The notes: a model not told the origin generated them from the sequence alone. Positions 27,973 to 36,143 are shown, numbered from the stretch's first letter. The stretch is 64,000 bases of DNA from Shewanella profunda (GCF_023283765.1 NZ_JAKILG010000007.1:62001-126000); one strand, 5' to 3'. Translations and numbers: made by a program.

Positions 27973-28381
27973 TGATGTCCTTAGACTGAACTAATACAAA
28001 CATTTTAATCCTTTCGTTCAACTCTCTAAAGGTTTGTTCAAACCCCCGAGTGCCCGATTCGATTCTTGGATCGGGATAATCCCATGCAATAAGCTTATCT
28101 GCTAAGGGAAAACTCTGACACTCTTGCGTGGATTTTTCACAGAGGCTGATCACAAAATCAAAGGATTGACCACTAAACTCACTGACGGATTTTGAACGTA
28201 ATTCATTTGTTTGCAAATTATTTTTTTGCAAAATATAAAGCGTTCGCTCGTCTATAGATTCAGGTTCCGTACCGGCACTAAACACCTCAAACTGCCCGTG
28301 GGCTTGGTGTCTTAATAAGGCCTCAGCGAATTGCGAACGAGCAGAATTACCAACACAGAGAAAAAGTACACGTTTTTTCAT
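27965..28381 (-). CDS. arsC: Arsenate reductase / low-molecular-weight phosphatase (second copy)
   Basis: The 138-residue protein has the P-loop CVGNSARS near the N-terminus and the redox cysteines in LCEKSTQEC, spaced by six residues as in pI258-type ArsC. It reduces arsenate using thioredoxin. It is the first gene of the minus-strand ars operon and overlaps arsR by 8 bp. Upstream is a TATGTG...CACATA inverted repeat (about 28428-28447), possibly another ArsR site. Confidence 0.9.
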   Translation of the reverse strand: MKKRVLFLCVGNSARSQFAEALLRHQAHGQFEVFSAGTEPESIDERTLYILQKNNLQTNELRSKSVSEFSGQSFDFVISLCEKSTQECQSFPLADKLIAWDYPDPRIESGTRGFEQTFRELNERIKMFVLVQSKDIND

Positions 28382-28427
28382 GGGAATGGGTCCTTATAAA
28401 GATACCGACACTATATACGATTTATCA

Positions 28428-28447
28428 TATGTGTAAATATGCACATA
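28428..28447. promoter_or_regulatory. Possible ArsR operator before the first arsC
   Basis: TATGTG and CACATA form an inverted repeat separated by eight bases, about 47 bp upstream of the minus-strand arsC start. It shares the CATATG core with the other putative ArsR sites but is more divergent. Confidence 0.35.
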
Positions 28448-28478
28448 ACCGGATTTACAGATCCCCTAACAAAACAAT

Positions 28479-28796
28479 TCACTGACCACTACAACATTGA
28501 TCCTGTAAAAAATGCACCAACCCCTGCAATAAATCATAGTCAGGTACACAATACAACACCCTTCCCTCACGCCGTTGGGAGATAATCCCCGCCGACATCA
28601 GGGCGCTAATATGGTGTGAGAGTGTCGAGCCTGGGATCTGTAATTCTTCCTGTAGTTGACCGACAGCAACACCAGTATAGCCGCCCTTGACCAATAACCT
28701 GAACAGGGCGAGGCGTGTCGGATGACCCAACTCTTTCAATACCTTAGCTGCATTCTCTACATTCATATCAGCTACATTCATATCAGCTATATTCAT
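28479..28796 (-). CDS. ArsR-family regulator with C-terminal cysteine pair
   Basis: The 105-residue winged-helix regulator lacks the CVC motif but has a C-terminal DQCCSGQ plus YCVPDYD, reminiscent of ArsR proteins that bind arsenic at C-terminal cysteines. It is divergently arranged with the permease at 28970. The N-terminus contains three copies of a 15-bp repeat, each encoding a potential start Met (MNIAD, MNVAD, MNVEN). GAGG lies 5 bp upstream of the first ATG. Its operator is probably the ATTCCAGAA-type inverted repeat in the divergent region, distinct from the ACATATG sites. Confidence 0.88.
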   Translation of the reverse strand: MNIADMNVADMNVENAAKVLKELGHPTRLALFRLLVKGGYTGVAVGQLQEELQIPGSTLSHHISALMSAGIISQRREGRVLYCVPDYDLLQGLVHFLQDQCCSGQ

Positions 28797-28799
28797 ATC
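28755..28799. repeat. Three tandem 15-bp repeats over the arsR start codon
   Basis: On the plus strand the units are CTCTACATTCATATC, AGCTACATTCATATC and AGCTATATTCATATC, directly adjacent. On the coding strand each supplies an in-frame ATG, so changes in copy number would keep the frame and move the start codon relative to the ribosome site. Confidence 0.8.
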
Positions 28800-28884
28800 G
28801 GCCTCACTTCGTTAAGTCATTCGATAATACCAGAAATATCTATACCCACGCGACATCAACACTGCATACCCAAACATTTCCATA

Positions 28885-28938
28885 ATTCCAGAAATTAAGT
28901 ATTGAAAATATCTCAGTTGAATACTATTATTCTGGAAT
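28885..28938. promoter_or_regulatory. Putative operator of the divergent regulator/permease pair
   Basis: ATTCCAGAA (28885-28893) and its reverse complement in ATTCTGGAAT (28929-28938) flank the likely promoter; a third similar ATACCAGAAAT lies near 28828. This repeated motif differs from the ACATATG palindromes and fits the second ArsR. Confidence 0.5.
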
Positions 28939-28969
28939 ATTCGAAATATAAATACCACAGAGGTAAAAA

Positions 28970-30010
28970 ATGAATCCTGAAACCCTAGCCATGCTGAAAG
29001 AAACGGCAAACATGTTCGTTTTTCTTGCCGTTGAACTTACGCTACTATTTCTAGCCATAAGCTATCTAGTGGGCATTCTACAAGCCTTTATCACCCCTCA
29101 AAAAATACAAGCGCTACTAAGCTCGCGCAATGGCAAAGGTTATGTGGTGGCTGCGCTACTTGGGTCTATTACCCCATTTTGCTCTTGTTCCACCATTCCC
29201 TTCTTGAAAGGGCTGCTCAAAGCCCGTGCCGGTTTTGGTCCTATGATGGTATTCCTGTTCGCCAGTCCATTACTCAATCCGATTATTATCGGGTTATTTG
29301 TCGTCACCTTTGGGGTTAAAGTTGCATTGTTTTACTTTTTAGTGGCGATAAGCGTCTCCGTAGCGGCTGGCTTTGTACTTGAAAAGCTGGGGTTTGAAAA
29401 GTATGTGCGTGAGGAAGCCTATGCTCAAGGGGATATTGCAACCCCATGCTCCGATACTAAAACCGTGCCAGCTGCCACTTCCTGCTGTAATACTCAATCT
29501 TCAATAACTGAAGCCGTTTGCGATAAAACTATGCCTGCGCCCATTACCGCTTCTTGCTGTAATCTCCAAACTAAAACAGCAGCAAACGATATACATGAAA
29601 ACCGCTGGATAAGAGCTTGGCGTTCAACTTGGAAAGATTTCAAACAGGTAGTGCCATATCTGTTTGTGGGGATCCTATTAGGCTCATTAATCTACGGCTT
29701 TATTCCTACGGATCTGATTGTTAAATATGCTGGTGAAGCAAAATGGTATGCAATCCCTGCTGCAGCCTTAATAGGTATTCCACTTTATATCCGCGCCGAA
29801 GCTTTGATACCACTCAGCGCTGCTTTGATCAAAAAAGGCATGGCGATGGGCTCTGTGATGGCCTTGATAATAGGGAGTGCGGGGGCCAGTTTGACCGAAG
29901 TGATCCTACTCAAAGCGATTTTTAAAAATCAGATGATTGTTGCTTTCCTAAGCGTCATTCTGGGCATGGCAGTCGGCGCAGGATTTCTTTATAGCTATGT
30001 CTTTAGTTAA
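28970..30010 (+). CDS. ArsP-like permease with cysteine-rich cytoplasmic loop
   Basis: The 346-residue DUF318-type permease has two helix bundles; the first contains TPFCSCSTIP, the family's cysteine motif. The central loop (about 145-215) is unusual, holding repeated cysteine pairs (ATSCCNTQ and TASCCNLQ) plus TPCSD and EAVCDK, which look like soft-metal ligands. It is divergent from its own ArsR-type regulator and followed by a glutathione synthetase-like gene. Export of trivalent arsenicals or thiol conjugates is the likely role; the substrate is not proven. AGAGGT lies upstream of ATG 28970. Confidence 0.85.
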   Translation: MNPETLAMLKETANMFVFLAVELTLLFLAISYLVGILQAFITPQKIQALLSSRNGKGYVVAALLGSITPFCSCSTIPFLKGLLKARAGFGPMMVFLFASPLLNPIIIGLFVVTFGVKVALFYFLVAISVSVAAGFVLEKLGFEKYVREEAYAQGDIATPCSDTKTVPAATSCCNTQSSITEAVCDKTMPAPITASCCNLQTKTAANDIHENRWIRAWRSTWKDFKQVVPYLFVGILLGSLIYGFIPTDLIVKYAGEAKWYAIPAAALIGIPLYIRAEALIPLSAALIKKGMAMGSVMALIIGSAGASLTEVILLKAIFKNQMIVAFLSVILGMAVGAGFLYSYVFS

Positions 30011-30171
30011 CACACAAAATGATGATCTAGCTCGATGTGGTACTCACAATATGCCATTAAAGTGAGTGCCTTAAGGCCACTAAATCCCAAACTAAAGCAT
30101 CTAAAACAAAGCCATTTAAAAAATAAGTTACTGGTATTACCAAATAATTCGACCAGTTCAAGAGAAGCATA

Positions 30172-31605
30172 ATGAATTCAAATAGTTGCCTAAAAATCAA
30201 AGATGATGCAATAGAATGGACGCTAACCCATGGTATGGCGTTTAAAGAAACCCAGTATTCTGCCCGCCACGCCCCATTTACCTTAACCCCAAGTTTAATC
30301 AGTCGAGGCCACTATCAGCACTTAAAAGATTCAGTGCATTTACTCGGTAAACTTATCCATTATGTGTCTGAAGAACATGCTTTTTTATATGATGCAATTC
30401 AACCGATCACGGCAAGCGAGCCCTTCTTTGAAGCCTTGCTCAGCATGCATCAACAAATACATGGATCGCCTCCTCTAGCGCAGAGAATGCCACTGCTTAT
30501 TATGCGCAGCGACTTTATGGACGATAGGGACTTAGGGCCAAAACTGGTGGAATTTAATGGCATTGCGGCGGGTATGAGGCCCTTTGGTCAAAGAGTCCAC
30601 CAGCTCCACCATTATTTACAGCAGCAATGGCCTTGGCAGCCTATGGGTGAACTTGTTGATAATCCTGCCATTGAGCAATTATCCGCAGGGATAGCGCAGG
30701 CGACACTTAAGATAAAGCAAGAGTTTAACGATACAGGGCCAGCAAGGTTTTTGATGATAGTGCAAGAAAATGAAGACAATGTGTTTGATCAACATTTACT
30801 CGAACTCGCACTGCAACAAAAAGGCATACAGACCCTGCGCAGAACCTTTAGTGAACTCCATAACCAGCTCACAACTGGGGCAAAACATAGGCTTATACTC
30901 GCAGGCGTTGGCTCGATTGATACTGTTTATCTGCGTGCGGGTTATCAATATGCAGATTACGAATCCTCTGATATCAACGGCAATAAAAACTGCCAAACCC
31001 TGATGGCTATTCGTGTGTTGATTGAACAACATCGTGTCGCCGTCAATGCCACCGTAGGCCAACAGCTTGCGACCAGTAAGCGGATGCAGATGCTGTTATC
31101 CTCCCAAGATGAAATGGCGTTGACTCAGTTTGGTTTAACACTGCAACAAGCCAAGATTGTCAAACAACTCCTCGGTGAAATGCGCCCAGTCACCCAAGAG
31201 AGCGACCAGTTAGTCGCCGAGTCCCCCGTAGATACTTGGGTGCTGAAGAATCAAGGTGAAGGCGGTGGACATTGTCTCTTTGGTGCTGATATTCCACAAA
31301 AATTAGCTGAACTGGAACCTGCGCAATATCAAGCTTGGTCTTTGATGCGCCGCTTACATCCCATGCCCAGAGCGACGCAAACCTTAGTGGTGCGCAGCGG
31401 TGAAATACAAACCATCGATGACTTGATCCCTGAAATAGGTATGTTCACCATCCACATTGATGGTGAGCCCGCTATGGTCAATGGCGCCACACTCGATAGC
31501 CCCAGTTATGCAGGATATTTAATTCGGAGCAAATCCGCCATGGTGACAGAGGGCGGCGTTCACAGTGGCCAAGGGGTATTAGATTCTCTGATGTTTAGTG
31601 ATTAA
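30172..31605 (+). CDS. Eukaryotic-type glutathione synthetase homologue
   Basis: The 477-residue protein matches the animal/fungal glutathione synthetase family, not bacterial GshB, along its whole length. Recognisable blocks are APFTLTPSL near residue 35, RSDFMDD, QENEDNVFDQ with LRRTF, YLRAGYQYADY, the ATP-binding glycine triad LKNQGEGGGH (about 360-369), EIGMF, and the C-terminal GGVHSGQGVLDS. Compared with the human enzyme, Arg in QREGGG is Gly here and the A-loop VAAG is VHSG, so substrate preference could differ. It ligates a dipeptide-like acid to glycine in the family. Its location between an ArsP-like permease and arsDAB suggests supply of a thiol for arsenic handling. Confidence 0.85.
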   Translation: MNSNSCLKIKDDAIEWTLTHGMAFKETQYSARHAPFTLTPSLISRGHYQHLKDSVHLLGKLIHYVSEEHAFLYDAIQPITASEPFFEALLSMHQQIHGSPPLAQRMPLLIMRSDFMDDRDLGPKLVEFNGIAAGMRPFGQRVHQLHHYLQQQWPWQPMGELVDNPAIEQLSAGIAQATLKIKQEFNDTGPARFLMIVQENEDNVFDQHLLELALQQKGIQTLRRTFSELHNQLTTGAKHRLILAGVGSIDTVYLRAGYQYADYESSDINGNKNCQTLMAIRVLIEQHRVAVNATVGQQLATSKRMQMLLSSQDEMALTQFGLTLQQAKIVKQLLGEMRPVTQESDQLVAESPVDTWVLKNQGEGGGHCLFGADIPQKLAELEPAQYQAWSLMRRLHPMPRATQTLVVRSGEIQTIDDLIPEIGMFTIHIDGEPAMVNGATLDSPSYAGYLIRSKSAMVTEGGVHSGQGVLDSLMFSD

Positions 31606-31766
31606 GGCGTGTTGAGTCATTTAGGATCTTAATCACGGCCTTTTTTAGGATTGCTTCGCATCATTGGCGTACGCAATAGATAAAGCCCCACCAATACCAG
31701 TTAACACCGTTCCTGCAGTAGTTGACTTGAGCAGCTGACACCGTCCCAAGTTGAAAACTGTGACTA

Positions 31767-32043
31767 GGGCGTGTTGACGTTTCAGGGTTATTTTTGCAGC
31801 GAGTTGGCAGGCTTTTATGCAAGGCAAAGCCCGTGCGGTGTAGTTATTCTACATAAACGGGCGATAACGCAAGAAACGCCAGCCAAACGCTGCCCGAAGG
31901 GTTCGTCTGGCAAGATCTTGCTCTTACTTACTTTCATACGAGCCGCTCGTTATTTGAGTAGAATAACACCACTTCAATCCTCGCTTCGCGATCACGAGCT
32001 TGTCAGAACAAACAAAATCTAATCTCGAAACGTCAACACGCCC
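31767..32043. mobile_element. MITE (277 bp) with terminal inverted repeats and TA flanks
   Basis: The ends GGGCGTGTTGACGTTTC and GAAACGTCAACACGCCC are perfect 17-bp inverted repeats and are flanked on both sides by TA, fitting target duplication by an IS630/Tc1-mariner-type transposase. The inside carries no transposase. It contains paired sequences (for example TAGTTATTCTAC and GTAGAATAAC) that could fold into a long hairpin. The element separates the glutathione synthetase gene from arsD. Confidence 0.85.
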
Positions 32044-32162
32044 TAATAACCAAAAGTTATTTAATACTTTCTGATATATGAAGATGATCCATTTCAGATT
32101 TTTTAGATTTTAACGGTCAATATCCTCTGGATGTTTGACTCCATTTTTTTCAAGCGTATAGT

Positions 32163-32182
32163 ACATATGGAAATTCATATAT
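32163..32182. promoter_or_regulatory. Putative ArsR operator before arsDAB
   Basis: ACATATGGAAATTCATATAT shares 17 of 20 positions with the perfect palindrome at 27561-27582 and lies about 85 bp upstream of the arsD start. It suggests that the ArsR at 27625 and/or ArsD controls this operon. Confidence 0.55.
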
Positions 32183-32267
32183 TTATTTCAAGTGGTTTTT
32201 TAGGGCGCCTGTTCCTGCTTTTATCGCCTTCACTTTCAAACCGGAATCCATGTTACGAGGAAAAGTT

Positions 32268-32630
32268 ATGACTCAGTTTTCAATATTCGATCCCGCTTTA
32301 TGTTGCAGCTCTGGCGTATGTGGCACTGACGTTGACCAAGCACTCGTTACCTTTTCCGCGGATTGCCAATGGCTAAAACAACAAGGCGTTACAGTCGATC
32401 GTTTTAACTTATCCCAACAGCCTATGGCATTTGCAGAAAATCCCCTTGTCAGACGCTTTTTAGAAACGTCTGGCGCAGAATCCCTACCGCTCATTCTCCT
32501 TAATGGTGAGATGATATTAGCGGGCCGATATCCGAGTCGGCAGGAACTTGCCCGCTGGGCTAATATCACAGTCGAAGCGCCTGCGACAACCCCCTCTTCT
32601 TGCTGCAGTGGAAAAACCTCTTGCTGTTAG
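32268..32630 (+). CDS. arsD: ArsD arsenic metallochaperone
   Basis: The 120-residue protein has the ArsD metalloid site CCSSGVC near residues 11-17 (equivalent to Cys12, Cys13 and Cys18). A cysteine-rich C-terminal tail (SSCCSGKTSCC) provides two further vicinal pairs. ArsD passes arsenite to the ArsA ATPase and weakly represses ars promoters. GAGGAAAAG precedes ATG 32268, so the six extra upstream codons in frame are not used. It is followed 35 bp later by arsA. Confidence 0.95.
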   Translation: MTQFSIFDPALCCSSGVCGTDVDQALVTFSADCQWLKQQGVTVDRFNLSQQPMAFAENPLVRRFLETSGAESLPLILLNGEMILAGRYPSRQELARWANITVEAPATTPSSCCSGKTSCC

Positions 32631-32665
32631 TCAACTAACCATTTGAAAACATCAAGGATAGCCTA

Positions 32666-34438
32666 ATGAAATTTATTCAGAATCCTCCCGCATTCCTATT
32701 CTTTACGGGGAAAGGCGGTGTCGGTAAAACATCACTATCCTGCGCGACAGCAATTACCTTAGCCGACAGTGGTAAGCGGGTGTTATTAGTCAGTACCGAT
32801 CCCGCATCCAATGTGGGCCAAGTTTTCGGGCAAGCCATAGGTAATAAACTCACGCCAATCGACAGCGTTGCGGGACTAACGGCACTGGAAATTGATCCTC
32901 AGGTCGCCGCCGAGCAATACCGCGCCCGTATTGTGGATCCCGTCAAAGGCATATTGCCAGCAGATGTGGTTCGTAGCATCGAAGAGCAGCTATCAGGTGC
33001 CTGTACCACAGAAATTGCTGCCTTCGATGAATTCACTGGTTTATTAACCGATGAATCCCTACTGCAAGATTTCGATCATATTATTTTTGATACCGCGCCA
33101 ACGGGGCATACTATCCGTTTGTTACAACTCCCAGGGGCTTGGAGCAGCTTTATCGAGACTAACCCCGAGGGCGCTTCCTGTCTTGGCCCATTAGCAGGCC
33201 TTGAAAAACAGGCGGAACGCTACGCGCAAGCATTAGCTGCGCTGGCCGATCCCGACAAAACACGCTTGATCTTAGTTGCGCGCCCACAGCAATCAACCCT
33301 GATTGAAGTTGAGCGCACTCACCAAGAATTACGTCAAGTAGGCCTTAAGGATCAATATCTGGTGATTAACGGCGTATTGCCCGAAGGTGCGGCACTCAAT
33401 GATCCCCTTGCCTCTGCACTCTATCAACGTGAACAAACAGTGCTCACCAATTTATCCCCCATTCTCGCGGCCTTGCCCCACGAAACGCTACCGCTTCAAT
33501 CGATGAACATGGTCGGTGTTGCGCCGTTACGCCAACTCTTTATGCCTGTGCAAGACATGGACTTACCCGCAATGGATGGGCAAGGCCAATGTAAGCAAGA
33601 CAATCCGCCCCAAGTGTCTACACTGGATAGCTTAATCAGTGAAATCGCGCAGCAGGACCATGGTCTTATCATGTTGATGGGTAAAGGTGGTGTCGGTAAA
33701 ACTACACTGGCGGCCGCGATCGCCGTCAGATTGGCAGAGCTTGGCTTAGATGTGCATCTGACCACCTCAGATCCTGCCGCACATTTAGAGCACACACTTC
33801 ATGGTCAATTAGCGAATTTGCAGGTGAGCAGAATCGATCCAGTTGAAGTCACCACGCGCTACCGTGAACAGGTGTTAGCCACCAAGGGAAAAGATTTAGA
33901 TGCCCAAGGTAAAGCCTTGTTAGAAGAAGATTTACGCTCACCTTGCACCGAAGAAATTGCCGTATTCCAAGCGTTTTCGCGCATTATCCGTGATGCGGGT
34001 AAACGCTTCGTGGTGATGGATACTGCGCCTACTGGGCATACCTTATTGCTGCTCGATGCCACGGGAGCCTACCACCGTGAAGTCGCGAAACGTATGGGTG
34101 AAACCGCTCACTATTCAACCCCTATGATGCAGTTGCAAGACAAAGCGCGCACTAAGGTGTTATTGGTCACTTTGCCCGAAACCACCCCAGTTCTCGAAGC
34201 CGCCAATCTGCAGGAAGATTTACGCCGCGCAGGGATTGAACCTTGGGCATGGCTTATCAATAATAGCCTCGCCGTTGCCAGAACGACGTCACCATTATTA
34301 AAAGTGCGCGCTCGCCATGAACTGGCGCAAATTGAAAAAGTGCAACAGGGCTTAGCCTCACGGTTGGCATTAATCCCATTGCAGGAAGAAGAACCCATTG
34401 GTATTGCGCGATTAAGCCAACTGGCAAAACAGCATTAA
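32666..34438 (+). CDS. arsA: ArsA arsenite-pump ATPase
   Basis: The 590-residue protein has two homologous ATPase halves: P-loop GKGGVGKTS near residue 16 in A1 and GKGGVGKTT near residue 339 in A2. Each half has the signal-transduction motif DTAPTGHT. Metal-binding cysteines in the A1 half (GACTTE) and A2 half (SPCTEE) match the Cys113/Cys422 positions of R773 ArsA. It energises ArsB for arsenite/antimonite extrusion and receives metalloid from ArsD. AAGGATAG lies upstream of ATG 32666. The length matches the family. Confidence 0.97.
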   Translation: MKFIQNPPAFLFFTGKGGVGKTSLSCATAITLADSGKRVLLVSTDPASNVGQVFGQAIGNKLTPIDSVAGLTALEIDPQVAAEQYRARIVDPVKGILPADVVRSIEEQLSGACTTEIAAFDEFTGLLTDESLLQDFDHIIFDTAPTGHTIRLLQLPGAWSSFIETNPEGASCLGPLAGLEKQAERYAQALAALADPDKTRLILVARPQQSTLIEVERTHQELRQVGLKDQYLVINGVLPEGAALNDPLASALYQREQTVLTNLSPILAALPHETLPLQSMNMVGVAPLRQLFMPVQDMDLPAMDGQGQCKQDNPPQVSTLDSLISEIAQQDHGLIMLMGKGGVGKTTLAAAIAVRLAELGLDVHLTTSDPAAHLEHTLHGQLANLQVSRIDPVEVTTRYREQVLATKGKDLDAQGKALLEEDLRSPCTEEIAVFQAFSRIIRDAGKRFVVMDTAPTGHTLLLLDATGAYHREVAKRMGETAHYSTPMMQLQDKARTKVLLVTLPETTPVLEAANLQEDLRRAGIEPWAWLINNSLAVARTTSPLLKVRARHELAQIEKVQQGLASRLALIPLQEEEPIGIARLSQLAKQH

Positions 34439-34501
34439 TGTATCTTATGGGCATTATTTTAGGGTTACGGGTAGACAGTCTCTGCCCTTTTAGGAGCTTG
34501 T

Positions 34502-35785
34502 ATGTGGTTAGCAGGGGCAATTTTTGTTCTCACCATAGTGTTAGTGATTTGGCAACCTAGGGGCTTAGGCATAGGTTGGAGTGCCACCTTAGGCGCCGTA
34601 TTGGCCTTACTGTTAGGAGTGGTACAGTTAGGGGATATTCCTGTGGTGTGGAATATTGTCTGGAATGCGACCGCCACCTTTATTGCCGTGATCATCATCA
34701 GTTTATTATTGGATGAGTCGGGATTTTTCGAATGGGCCGCGCTACATGTGGCCCGTTGGGGCAAAGGTCGTGGCCGTTTACTCTTTACTTACATAGTGTT
34801 ACTCGGCGCGACTGTTGCCGCCTTATTCGCCAATGATGGCGCGGCGCTGATCCTCACCCCCATAGTGATTGCGATGTTACTGGCACTCGGTTTTAGCGCC
34901 GGAGCGACCTTGGCCTTTGTAATGGCGGCGGGGTTTATTGCCGATACCGCGAGTTTGCCGTTAATCGTCTCTAACTTAGTCAATATTGTTTCGGCCGACT
35001 TCTTCAACATTGGCTTTAACGAATACGCCTCTGTGATGGTGCCCGTCGATATTGCTGCCATTAGTGCCACCTTAGTCATGTTGCATCTGTTTTTCCGTAA
35101 AGATATACCCGCGACCTACGACTTGCAAAAACTGCGCGAACCTAAGGCCGCCATTCGCGACCCTCAAACCTTTAAAACCGGTTGGGGAGTTTTAGTCTTA
35201 CTCTTGGTGGGCTTTTTTGGCTTAGAACCCCTCGGTGTGCCCGTGAGTTTAGTGGCTGCCGTGGGTGCCCTAATCCTGTTTATGGTCGCGAAAAAAGGCC
35301 ATGCCATAGATACCACTAAGGTACTGCGCGGCGCACCATGGCAGATAGTGATCTTTTCACTCGGCATGTATTTGGTGGTTTATGGTCTTCGCAATGCAGG
35401 CTTAACGGATTACCTATCGAGCGTATTAAATAGCTTGGCAGAACAAGGGCTTTGGATTGCCACTATGGGCACGGGCTTCTTGGTTGCCTTTTTATCCTCC
35501 ATCATGAACAACATGCCAACGGTGTTAATCGGCGCCCTCTCGATAGACGGTAGCAATGCAACTGGCGTGATTAAAGAAGCCATGATCTACGCTAACGTGA
35601 TTGGCAGCGATTTAGGCCCCAAAATCACCCCCATCGGCAGTTTAGCGACCCTGCTATGGTTGCATGTACTGGCGCAGAAAAATATTAATATTACCTGGGG
35701 TTATTATTTCCGCGTCGGCATAGTGATGACGCTACCAGTGCTATTTGTCACCCTAGCGGCACTGGCGCTGCGCCTCTCCCTCTAG
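34502..35785 (+). CDS. arsB: ArsB arsenite/antimonite efflux permease
   Basis: The 427-residue inner-membrane permease of about 12 helices is a member of the ArsB/NhaD ion transporter superfamily. Typical stretches are [15 protein letters not shown] and [11 protein letters not shown]. It forms the pump with ArsA but can also work alone using the membrane potential. AGGAGCT precedes ATG 34502, 63 bp after arsA. No arsC follows in this operon; reduction would be provided by the two arsC genes in the minus-strand cluster. Confidence 0.96.
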   Translation: MWLAGAIFVLTIVLVIWQPRGLGIGWSATLGAVLALLLGVVQLGDIPVVWNIVWNATATFIAVIIISLLLDESGFFEWAALHVARWGKGRGRLLFTYIVLLGATVAALFANDGAALILTPIVIAMLLALGFSAGATLAFVMAAGFIADTASLPLIVSNLVNIVSADFFNIGFNEYASVMVPVDIAAISATLVMLHLFFRKDIPATYDLQKLREPKAAIRDPQTFKTGWGVLVLLLVGFFGLEPLGVPVSLVAAVGALILFMVAKKGHAIDTTKVLRGAPWQIVIFSLGMYLVVYGLRNAGLTDYLSSVLNSLAEQGLWIATMGTGFLVAFLSSIMNNMPTVLIGALSIDGSNATGVIKEAMIYANVIGSDLGPKITPIGSLATLLWLHVLAQKNINITWGYYFRVGIVMTLPVLFVTLAALALRLSL

Positions 35786-35887
35786 TCTATCGCCATGGGC
35801 ACTAAATCATCTATTTAGTGCCCACTGATTAGCGGCAACAGATGAATTTAAAAGAAATTATTTACTAGAGACATGTTATGACCGATA

Positions 35888-36019
35888 TCATTGACAGCCA
35901 TCTTGAAAAACACAGTGTTCTTTTTGCTCAAAAAGAGAAACCATTTCACCTAAGAAAAAGAGCTTTTTGTCTGGGTCTAACTTTTGGAAAGTTATTTTTA
36001 GTTCTTTAATATCCATCAT
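35888..36019 (-). CDS. Truncated cassette reading frame (43 aa)
   Basis: I do not recognise the family. This short frame starts at ATG ATG just after an attC-like site (36041-36141), as cassette genes do, and reads MMDIKELKITFQKLDPDKK at its start. It stops abruptly near the point where arsB-associated sequence begins, so it is probably the 5' remnant of a cassette gene cut by the junction with the arsDAB block. On the opposite strand a frame starting at ATG 35878 (MTDIIDSHLEKH) also looks truncated. No function is proposed. Confidence 0.35.
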   Translation of the reverse strand: MMDIKELKITFQKLDPDKKLFFLGEMVSLFEQKEHCVFQDGCQ

Positions 36020-36040
36020 ATTCACTAAATTTCCCATTGA

Positions 36041-36141
36041 TACCAACGCCCCAAGCAGGGGCAACTTTTAAGCAGGCTAAAATTAGGAGCGAAGCGACGT
36101 GAACCTACTAAAAATTGTCCCGTCGGCTTGGCTTGTTAAAT
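36041..36141 (-). repeat. attC-like integron recombination site 1
   Basis: The ends TACCAAC and GTTAAAT bound an imperfect inverted repeat: CCAAGCAGGGGCAA on the left pairs with TTGTCCCGTCGGCTTGG on the right. The 101-bp size and GTTRRRY-like end match attC sites (59-base elements). On the minus strand it follows the gene at 36144, the normal place for a cassette's attC. Confidence 0.7.
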
Positions 36142-36143
36142 GG

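Larger units (their letters stand above)
31606..32267. other. Intergenic region containing a MITE and the arsD promoter
   Basis: From left to right it holds a short stretch whose minus strand (to stop 31645) weakly resembles a LysE/RhtB exporter C-terminus, the MITE at 31767-32043, and the arsD promoter with an ArsR-type palindrome at 32163-32182. No intact gene was seen. Confidence 0.6.

Noticed and set aside
31645..31764. Minus-strand stretch ending LTGIGGALSIAYANDAKQS that resembles a LysE/RhtB exporter C-terminus
   Set aside because: Too short and the match is weak; no continuation of the gene was found on the far side of the MITE, so a disrupted exporter is only a guess.
31771..32022. 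83-codon frame inside the MITE
   Set aside because: It lies within the terminal repeats of a non-coding element and has no ribosome site or protein-like features.
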